From: Liolophura sinensis | Taxonomy: Eukaryota > Mollusca > Polyplacophora > Chitonida > Chitonidae | Assembly: GCF_032854445.1 (NCBI RefSeq) | Contig: NC_088303.1 | Coordinates: 33,585,265 to 33,649,264 of the forward strand | Reading direction: 5' to 3' | DNA: 64,000 nucleotides | Part shown: piece by piece, positions 56,090-64,000 of the stretch | How the letters are laid out: every line of letters starts with the position of its first letter | Numbering within the stretch: position 1 is the first letter of the stretch | The notes under the pieces: model-generated | Databases searched by the model: none | Seen by the model: only the letters and a program-made list of their open reading frames with translations | What the model was told of the DNA's origin: nothing | Position numbers and translations under genes: made by a program

Positions 56090-57772
56090 TTAGTTTTCTT
56101 CTGTTGTGCTAAAAATACCACTCTGTAGTTCGATGTCTTGAGAGATATGTTCGGTGGAATTTTGGTTGAGGTCGGAGCATTTCTTACGTCCTATAGCCTT
56201 TGCTCGTCTCCAACGCCAACGTGTTTTCTTTGCTGAAGATGTGGAAGTCTTCGAAAGGGTAGTAGCCTCAATCTCAGGAATATCCGGGTTTGAATCTTTG
56301 ACCACGCCAATACAGTCCACTGACAAACTGGAATCAGTGTCCTCAACATCCTTTTTTGGCGCCGGACACCAAGCTGGCCGATCTATAAAAACTGACTCAT
56401 CTTGGCTAGTTTCAGGCTCCACATTTATTATGTCCTCTGTTGGATGAAGACTTTCAAAATACCTTTGATCCACGCCACACGCATCTGCTAGGCCATTGGT
56501 CGAAGCGTCGTTCCCTTTATGAATTACCTCTTTGACGACACGCTTGAAAGTTCCTCGGCCAGTTTTTCGACATGTTTTCGGAGTGCTTAATGATTGCGTG
56601 CTGTTGCAAAGAGAATCACTTTCGTTCGGTTCATTGGGTTGTTTGCTTTTATCAGATGCCTTATCATCACCAGAAACTACGCACGCATCCAGAAAATCGT
56701 CATTAATTTCAGTTCGCGCTAATATTCCAGGAAGAATGCCCCCATTGTCTCTGCTTAGACGACGGATAAACCCTGGAGAGCCCGGTTCAAAAACGCTAAC
56801 GTTGTTAATGTCATTAGCGCTGAGAGCAGGGCTAAGATAAATCATTGTTACGTTCATAATCCCAGGAGCTACAGACTTAGAATCCAATTTCTTTCCTTTA
56901 CTTTTGGACTTTGAGGCTACCCTTCTCCCTCTCGTGAGAGATGAAGTTTTCCTTTCTTCATCAGCGATTGAGTGCATCGGGTTTTCAATAACGACGGCAT
57001 CGAAATCCGAAAGTGAAGCACATGCCTGTGTGTCATTACCTGCAGTAGCCTTGTCGTCTGAATTTACGTCGGGCAAATTAGAAGACTCAGTCTGCACGAG
57101 CACGTGCTTACATTCTCGCTTTCGACGCATTTGCTCTTCCTTGGCAATTTTATTTACCAGATTCCCCGCTTTTACCAAAAACACGTCATCAAATAAAGGA
57201 TCAGACTTTTGTCGTTTGATGAGTTTCACGCTTTCCGCGTACAACACCACGAGTCGGTAGAGCTGCAAGACGTTCACCAGTGTGTTCTTTGCCGTGAAGA
57301 ATATATTGGTGTAGCTTACGACATTGTAGCGAAATATCAAAATCATCCGCAAGACAAGAAAGGAGCCATCTTGCAAAATGATCGTCGTCATGATAGACAA
57401 GATTTCGGAGCGGCATGTAAAACAACGTCCGCTGTCCGAGATACTGCTTCGGGAAGGTTGTTTGGTAAATGAAGGCCGGGACTTCCGAGCCTTTGCCGCT
57501 GAGAGAACGAAGCAAAACTGAAGCAGACTTGCAGTCCACAATGAAAGAATTATTAAAGTTAGTTGACGGTTGTATCTCACCTCTTTCTCCTTAAACGCTT
57601 CGAAAAGTTCAATGATGTCAGCCGCCATTCCAATGTAGACCAGAAGTAACTGTGAGAGCTGTTCTCGAGTTATTTCTCCTTTAGGCAGAAGCCATCGTCC
57701 GATAATCAGGACCAACAACAACAGCTGCTCCAGGATTTTAACCCAGTCGTCGGGTTGTAGGTGGAGATTTAT
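56090..57772 (-). CDS. TMEM26: TMEM26 exon 3 (terminal, long)
   Basis: Acceptor CCCATTACAG|ATAAAT in phase 0. 560 codons plus TAA, with no internal intron. An in-frame ATG lies six codons before the acceptor, so a shorter start within intron 2 would also give an open frame, but homology to exons 1 and 2 argues for splicing. Confidence 0.9.
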   Translation of the reverse strand: MNLHLQPDDWVKILEQLLLLVLIIGRWLLPKGEITREQLSQLLLVYIGMAADIIELFEAFKEKEVRYNRQLTLIILSLWTASLLQFCFVLSAAKARKSRPSFTKQPSRSSISDSGRCFTCRSEILSIMTTIILQDGSFLVLRMILIFRYNVVSYTNIFFTAKNTLVNVLQLYRLVVLYAESVKLIKRQKSDPLFDDVFLVKAGNLVNKIAKEEQMRRKRECKHVLVQTESSNLPDVNSDDKATAGNDTQACASLSDFDAVVIENPMHSIADEERKTSSLTRGRRVASKSKSKGKKLDSKSVAPGIMNVTMIYLSPALSANDINNVSVFEPGSPGFIRRLSRDNGGILPGILARTEINDDFLDACVVSGDDKASDKSKQPNEPNESDSLCNSTQSLSTPKTCRKTGRGTFKRVVKEVIHKGNDASTNGLADACGVDQRYFESLHPTEDIINVEPETSQDESVFIDRPAWCPAPKKDVEDTDSSLSVDCIGVVKDSNPDIPEIEATTLSKTSTSSAKKTRWRWRRAKAIGRKKCSDLNQNSTEHISQDIELQSGIFSTTEEN

Positions 57773-60004
57773 CTGTAATGGGATAGCCATAAATTAAATT
57801 TAGATCTGATTGCAAACAGGGTTATTTTCAGCAGGAAATTATTGGATTAAATTAAAGTGAAGATCTAAAGTGTAGTTTACAAGAGTCATCCGTTTCACAC
57901 TGATTGGATTTTTTGTGTAACCAGCTGCTGTTGATCATTAAGCTAGAAAAGCTTCTGAAATCTTTCTTCATATTTTCTTATTTTCAACAGCGCTGGACTT
58001 CCCTAACCTATTTAGTTTCGGTATGTTATTCTTGTATATTACGTTCCTTTTTGTGAAATTAACTCCTCTTACAGTAAACAAGTTAGGCTACTGAAACTCA
58101 CAAACGTTAAAATACTTAATTGCTTTGTTGACACCTTTAAGATGTGGAAAGTATCTGCAATTTGCACCTCAAGTCATTGTTACGGTAATATGTATGCTCG
58201 GCATCCCCTTTCAAACAATGTCCCGTTCCAGAGGACCCGATTTCCTATAGCTGAAGATGTGAAGAGAGAGATGAATTTCTACACTTAGAATGGCTTTTGA
58301 TAACACAGACTTCATTTTCTTGATGATTCAGCTTGGATCGTGACAAGCACTGAACAACACACTGTTCTGTTAAGCACAGCCGTTAGCATTGATCAGACAA
58401 TCTGTAATTAGACTGACGAAGACGGAGGTGCTATGGGTTAGCTTGATGGATCGTCGTGGTATCTTGTGGGGTAAGCAATCTCCGTCACGTTTATCAAACA
58501 GTGTGGCGCGATTTCTCCACAGCAGGTTTAATTTCTTAATGTATGCTTCTTCTGGGATGGAAAGTCGCAAAGTCAGATTTCCACATGGTTTAAGTAACAC
58601 CACCCCTGTCTGAACTTCGACACACATTCGTTTATGTCAAAACCAATTTAAGGACTCACCGGATGAAGGATTTGGCTTTATAAGCACTGTCAGCTGTGCA
58701 CTGAGAGCCATATCTTCCGTTTCTTACGCTGATAAGAATTAACTCCCTGATCTAGTCGAAGTTTGTCAAATTCTCTCATTGAAGGAGTCATTACACAATG
58801 ATATGCAACCAAACTGTCAGATTTACATACCTTCCCAAATAGAAGAGATACATCGTCCGGTTCCGCTTTAGGTGCCTTTAACTTGAACTGTTTGTGCCTT
58901 ATTCTCCTATCAAGTAAATCCAACTCCAGAAACCAAATTGCAGGAAGTGTACTTGTAAGATACAGGAAGACACTTGGACAAAACCTGTAATTAATTAATC
59001 ACAAAACTCTATCTACAACTTATTTCGAAGACATGGCGTTCTGAGGCCTCTCACATATACGACACAAATAATTCCATGACATTGTTTTAAAGATATACAT
59101 CTAATATAGACTAGGGCGCATCCCTGGCCGTGGAGGTTAACACGCCAGCGCGGTGCAATAGTCCAGCAGCCTCTCCCCAATGCGGTCGCTGTGGGTTAAA
59201 GTCCAGTTCATGCTGGCATACTCTCCGACAGGACGTGGGAAAGTCTGGTAGCAACCTGCTGATGCTCGTGGGTCCCCCACCCCTGGCTCTGCCGGTTTCC
59301 TTCCAATATAATGCTAACCGTCGTCGTATAAGCGAAACATTTTTGAGGACGGCGTAAAACACCAATCAAAAAAAAAAATAATATTGATTATGGCGAAAAA
59401 AAAAAGACTTCAGCACAATAATTCAAGCTCACTATAATATTTTAAAAAGAGTTGTTTTTTTATCTCATTGAACTGGTAATTTTGTTTTTCTCGGGAAATG
59501 CCTGGCAAACGTCTTGGCTTGTGTTTGAATTGCTTAACTTGGGTTTAGTCTTTCAACATTTTACTGTCATATTACGACAGTGTGCCTTTATTAGGGAATC
59601 TTTTACAATGTATACAAAAGATGCTGCCTCACTGAAGTATTAAGGTGGGGTGCATTAAAAGTTTATGTAGCATATCGAAATGCAAACAACAGCTTGATTT
59701 CCATATCCTTACCGCAGAAGGTCAAGACTGACCTGTTCGTAAGTAGACATCCCTCAATTAATAGAACACAAAGGAAACAAGGAGCTTACCATTTCCATTC
59801 CCCGCCTTTCTTCTTCTTTAGCGTGACGACAGTTTCGGCTATCAGCAATATCAGACTGGCCACGAGGCACCAGTACCATGCTTGGTGTTTACTAACAGTC
59901 ACTCTCCAGATACACACCAGGCCGTGGAGACCAAACAGCAATCGCGTCACAATCGCTTTCGTAATCAAGAAAGCTTGAACAGTCTTCCTGATACAAGATG
60001 GCAT
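56090..60004 (-). CDS. TMEM26: TMEM26-family multipass membrane protein with long C-terminal tail, three exons
   Basis: Function of the family is poorly known. Exons 59790-60004, 58831-58984, 56090-57772, all GT-AG and in phase; 2052 nt = 683 residues. Family stretches in order: IVTRLLFGLHGLVCIWRVT, ASLILLIAETVVTLKKKKG, WFCPSVFLYLTSTLPAIWFL, DDWVKILEQLLLLVLIIGRW, LLPKGEITREQLSQLLLVYI, GMAADIIELFEAF, IILQDGSFLVLRMILI and FFTAKNTLVNVLQLYRLVVL. About eight hydrophobic segments end near residue 303. The remaining 370 residues or so are a polar, Ser/Asp/Glu/Lys-rich tail with basic clusters, one ending TRWRWRRAKAIGRKK. As I recall, vertebrate TMEM26 is about 368 residues in all, so this tail nearly doubles the protein. 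Exon 2 joined directly to exon 3 is in phase; an extra exon between them cannot be excluded. Confidence 0.9.
58831..58984 (-). CDS. TMEM26: TMEM26 exon 2
   Basis: Acceptor TAATTACAG|GTTTTG completes the Trp codon of the WF pair. Encodes FCPSVFLYLTSTLPAIWFLE, then RRIRHKQFKLKAPKAEPDDV and SLLFGK. Donor GGGAAG|GTATGT, phase 0. Confidence 0.88.
59125..59381 (+). repeat. SINE-like element, full length, in TMEM26 intron 1
   Basis: Head 'gccgtggaggttaacacgcc', 'ctccccaatgcggtcgctgt', core 'gacgtgggaaagtctggtag', 'taatgctaaccgtcgtcgta', tail 'gacggcgtaaaacaccaatc' plus poly-A. It is antisense to the host gene. Confidence 0.85.
59790..60004 (-). CDS. TMEM26: TMEM26 exon 1
   Basis: ATG at 60004 (MPSCIRKTVQAFLITK), two hydrophobic segments separated by VSKHQAWYW, ending KKKKGGEWK. 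Donor AAATG|GTAAGC, phase 2. Confidence 0.9.
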
Positions 60005-61404
60005 GTTGTTCAGAGTGTTCTAATCACTGGCACCGCAAAGGGTCGAAACTTTTGTTCTTAATTCCACGCGCAAGGAGTAATTGTTTCTTTGCAAAGAAGT
60101 GATACGATCATCTGAATAAGTTTGACTCGGCTTAGACCATGTCCAATATAAAAAGAACAATTAAGCTCCCAATCGCTTCCTTTATCTATACGGCGGAAAC
60201 GGGTGAAAATGGACATTTTCTGTGGAACCTTTCCCTAGAAATGTTGGTCACATGCGCTTCATGGACAACAGAAAGCGTGGGGACATCAAAACAGCTTTCC
60301 ACACATTTTACAATGTTTGCCAACAAAGTCTATCTTCCCCGGTGCCTTAATGTGATTAATGTTTGAGAATCGTGCACTAATCACACCAGCTTTGCCGACC
60401 ATATTCTGTCTACCCTCACGTTTTCAGACTGAGGATGGTTCCAGAGGGACTCAAGACAAGGGTTATTTTACTTGTATAGGCAGTAGCTTATGGTGGCAAA
60501 GTAAAAAAAAAAAGAAAAAAAAATTTGATAGTAGAAATTCACATAGTATTTTGTATTAGAACTATAATAATTAGGCTTTAACGTCACATTGACAGGGGTC
60601 GCTTCTATCGTGGACAATTTTTGTATAAGAGATTGTGAGGGTTTTGAAGAGGAGAGATATGTAAATATACCGAACGAAAGAAGTTTTCAAACAAACTACC
60701 GCAGAGACGCCACATTTTTGTGAATTAATTAAATTTTACAGCTTTTAAATGTAAAACATGTATTTTCAGTCGGTATAAACATCACTACAAGTTGGCAATG
60801 TGCATAAATGATTTTTAAACAGTTGTTTTTTTTAATGACATGTATTTGTAATTGTTTTAATATTATATTTTTAGTATTTTAATATGTATTTTTGTCAGTA
60901 CATACATCGACACAAAGACTGCCTATAATTTTTTGGACAGGTTTTTGGTTTTCAATTTTGAAGAAATGAATGTGGAGCTCACCAATAAGCCCCTGATGTA
61001 TTGACCCAGTCCTCAATGCCGTTTTGGTCAGTTATTAGTTCGCGTCATTTAGAACTAACGTCAATTTCCTTGTATTCTTATTCCTAACAAGGTAAAATTC
61101 TCAATAGCTGAAATTTCCAGCCTAAAAGTCGATGTTGTCTGGAATTAATATTTTAGGTCCTACAATCATGAATGTAAAGATGAATGTTCTGTAACGTAGT
61201 GGATGAAATGAATTTTGTTCTGACTCCGGCGAATGCAAACATGTGGTACTGAACCTAATTTCGGTATATCGGAGCAGCGCAGTGGTTTTTGGTCGGCAAT
61301 GTTTATCTGCCGCAGAGAGAAATTCTCACATTTCCCGGAAACAAAACTGATAGGGCCCGATTTTTTTCGCCACGTTAGTCACAACAAGCATTTTCTTTTA
61401 ATCA

Positions 61405-61570
61405 CGTCCTCCGGCCGTACGGGGGGAAGGTCTGCCAGCAACCTGCGGATCGTCGTGGGTTTCCCCCTGGCTTTGCCCGGTTTCTTCCCACTATAATGCT
61501 GGCCGCCGTCTTATAAGTGAAATATTCTTGACTACGGCGTAAATCACCAATCAAACAAACAAATAAATTT
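61405..61570 (+). repeat. SINE-like element, 5' truncated
   Basis: 'cctccggccgtacgggggga', 'ggtctgccagcaacctgcgg', 'atcgtcgtgggtttccccct', 'taatgctggccgccgtctta', 'tattcttgactacggcgtaa', 'tcaccaatcaaacaaacaaa'. Confidence 0.82.
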
Positions 61571-61836
61571 AATCACAGTTTGGCCGAATCACTGGAAATG
61601 CGAGCATTTTGTATCAAGTAGATGAAGAGTGTGGACGGGTCCACATACCCAAATTGAAACCATACGGAGATGCTAACACACACCGCGACAGTACACTTTA
61701 AAACTGGAACTACTTCGAGAAATCGACAATTTTCACCACCTCAGAAATGCCCCGCCACGACTCGCTTCGCTTTCAGACCTCAAACTTGAACTTGAATTAT
61801 TTGCATTATTTGCCTGTAGGTGTAAAATGCGTTAGG

Positions 61837-62122
61837 GTGCCAAAAGAAGCGGAATAATGTCAGCAATCGATGGGTGTTAAAAAAGTTGTAAATTTCTCTG
61901 GTTTCTAAGGTGTAAAATGCGTTGCTGTGTACGCAATTATGACGTCAGCCATGATTTAAACGCCGCTACAGCTTCGAATATTGGTCGGAGAGCAATGCGG
62001 TTTGCACAACTCCATTTCTCATCACAAAATACATCGGATTAGCCTCTTTCGAAGAGCATTTGAACAATTTTGCCATTGTCGAATTTTTGCCTGATCACTT
62101 TGCTAAATAACATTATCTACAG
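61837..62122. repeat. Direct duplicate block, copy 1
   Basis: Aligns with 62390-62629: 'gggtgccaaaagaagcggaa', 'tctctggtttctaaggtgta', 'gcaattatgacgtcagccat', 'gatttaaacgccgctacagc', 'ctgatcactttgctaaataa'. Copy 1 has about 45 extra bases near 62000. Both copies keep a perfect TGACGTCA. Confidence 0.92.
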
Positions 62123-62389
62123 TGTAGTATGTACCATCACGACTGGTCATTTCTATATTAAAGTTTCAGCTGTCACTAATGTGTCGTTCGGTAGCCCAGA
62201 AGACGTCCAATCTGTGGGCGAAGCTCATTTAACTCACCCAGCAATTGTGTTCCTTCGAAGTCAAAGACAAACCCAATGGCGTTATGTACATGTACTACCA
62301 TACCACATCATCATTTGTATACAGAAAATGTAAGGTACTTGATACAGTCTGTTCATAAAACTACAATTTAACACTGACCCACATAATTA

Positions 62390-62629
62390 GGGTGCCAAAA
62401 AGATTCGGAACAATGTCAGCAATCGTCGAGCGTTGAAAAAGTTGCAAATGTCTCTGGTTTCTAAGGTGTAAAATCCGTTGCTGGGCAAGCAATTATGACG
62501 TCAGCCATGATTTAAACGCCGATACAGCTTTAAACATTGGTCGGGGAGCTCTTTCGAAGCGCATTTGAACAATTTTTGCCATTTTCGAATTTTTGCCTGA
62601 TCACTTCGCTAAATAACATTATCTACAGT
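62390..62629. repeat. Direct duplicate block, copy 2
   Basis: Second copy of 61837-62122, starting about 550 bp downstream, with scattered substitutions. Confidence 0.92.
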
Positions 62630-63734
62630 TTGTTTTAACCGCATGTTGGTGCAGCTATTATAAAACATATTATCCCCCACATTGACTGTAACATTATTTA
62701 GGTTTATTGGGGTATATAAACGAAAAAAAAAACGCGTGGTGGAATAAAAGGATGTTAACTAATACTTTCATTCCAAACTGTGAGAAATATTAGGTGATAG
62801 TTTTGAGGAAGGGAACGCCGCGGACTCTTAGAGTGCACATTTTATGAATGAGATACTTTGGGCCAATGAAATTGGTGATCGAAGTTCTACCGTTACTAAG
62901 CAACGTCACGTGAATAGCGAGCCAAATGACGAGGCAAAATTTACATCTGCGGGTCGTTTCAAGCAGAATTGTGAAAACATTTTCTAAAAACATTTCTAAG
63001 GTGAATTCCGGACGAGAGAGCTTCGGGCACGGAAGATGCAGATGGAGTTGAATTTATTTCATGAGACGCATCTTCTAAGCGCTGTGCATAAAGGACAAGT
63101 GCTGTTGTTGTTGCACGCAAAGAATATGCGGGATGTGACTTCGTCATACCGGTTGCAAAACACGTGTAGTTGAATGGATATCTCAGTATTTCACACATAA
63201 TTTTTATCCAAGAACAACAGTGTGTATTTTTAACATCAGTTGGAAAGTGATTTTGATCAAACTGGCTCGTTTTTGACGAGCACTCGCACTCGGCTATGCA
63301 TATATGCACTCGTTGACCCAGCACGTCTATGCGTGTTTGTGATCAAGCTCATACCGAGGTAGGCACTACTGTTTAGTCTTAATTCATCCTAGACTATCCA
63401 CAGAATTTGTACCGATGCTCCTGTTTATGAATGTGAATATAATACAGACGAAAGCAGATATAGTTATAATGGTCTGCTTTATACTGATGTCGTACATGTA
63501 TCCGTCCAACAACAACAGCAATCAGTCGGTCGAACGTTAGTGTATGTCCTATATGCACGAGAGTACCAGAGGACATTCACATCCCATTTGAGTAAACCTG
63601 ACATTGCTTGGTGGAAAAAAATCTTTTAAAAAACTGGTCATAATTAGATGTATATATGGCTAAAATCAATTATTATGCAGCAGGTGTGGGCCTACTTATG
63701 CATTTATTTGATTGCGTCATACTGTAGAATTTTT

Positions 63735-63830
63735 GTATTACATATGTGCGACCATGTTTATGGGTGAAGGGAACCGTATAATGCCCGGAGTATACTACTG
63801 GACTTTGCGAATATCTAACGACCCACCTGA
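63735..63830. repeat. Interspersed repeat fragment
   Basis: 'gaccatgtttatgggtgaag', 'ggaaccgtataatgcccgga' and 'gacccacctgacct' loosely follow the order of 35255-35400. Confidence 0.4.
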
Positions 63831-64000
63831 CCTAAATCTTCAGCCAAGGCAGCAAGAGTTGGGTTTTCGGTCAAGAGTCTGACTATCGCAACTGTTACAC
63901 TAAAAGTAAATATCACTCCAGTACTAACCTTGATCTGATCTGACACAAAGCGTTTAAGATCAAAGCTTTTTATAGGCCAGGACAACAAGTGCGCTCCACA

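Larger units (their letters stand above)
60005..64000. other. Upstream flank of TMEM26
   Basis: 4 kb without a supportable gene on either strand. It contains one SINE-like copy, a duplicated block with CRE-type sites, and a weak repeat fragment at the far end. Confidence 0.55.

Noticed and set aside
57201-57539. 112-codon minus-strand frame and several plus-strand frames at 56154-57472
   Set aside because: Shadows in other frames of the long TMEM26 exon.
58370-58627. 85-codon minus-strand frame as an extra TMEM26 exon
   Set aside because: Exon 2 (ending phase 0) joins exon 3 (starting phase 0) directly and gives a natural SLLFGK-INLHLQPDDW junction. The frame has no good donor and no family similarity that I can see. 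Not fully excluded.

Overview
The window is nuclear DNA of a multicellular animal. Every recognisable gene is split by GT-AG introns except one, the sequence is AT-rich, and most of it is introns, intergenic DNA and decayed repeats. The gene set (GPI-type alkaline phosphatase, gprs-like BTB-BACK protein, PRD-class homeobox, TMEM26) is metazoan. The many tRNA-derived SINE-like repeats ending in a 'ggcgtaaaacaccaatcaaataaat' style tail are, from memory, typical of marine lophotrochozoans (molluscs, brachiopods and relatives). That placement is an inference. No prokaryotic operon, plasmid, phage or CRISPR array is present.

Four protein-coding genes can be supported, all on the minus strand. (1) 503-25210: a complete tissue-nonspecific-type alkaline phosphatase in ten exons. 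The joins are in phase and give 524 residues, with signal peptide, catalytic Ser, all main metal ligands and a hydrophobic C-terminus. (2) 12929-14008: a single-exon BTB-BACK protein nested, on the same strand, inside the 15.4-kb first intron of (1). (3) 40836-46913: a four-exon PRD-class Q50 homeobox gene, 288 residues. (4) 56090-60004: a three-exon TMEM26-family membrane protein of 683 residues with an unusually long C-terminal tail.

Layout: 0.5-9.7 kb holds ALP exons 10 to 2, with two minisatellites in its introns; one of these repeats an ALP donor splice site four times. 9.7-25.1 kb is ALP intron 1, holding the BTB gene, SINE fragments, two inverted-repeat elements and hAT-like ends. 25.3-40.8 kb is intergenic and repeat-rich, with a partial duplicate of ALP exon 1, a dead Penelope-like reverse transcriptase, several copies of one dispersed repeat family, and 35-bp and 30-bp arrays. 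40.8-46.9 kb is the homeobox gene. 46.9-56.1 kb is AT-rich intergenic DNA with two GC-rich islands and a pair of GGATTA sites. 56.1-60.0 kb is TMEM26. 60.0-64.0 kb is flank with a duplicated block that carries a perfect CRE-type site.

The four genes have no evident shared pathway. I did not find a new multi-gene system. The most distinctive signals are the tandemly multiplied splice donor, the nested intronless gene, the duplicated ALP first exon and the local dispersed repeat family.
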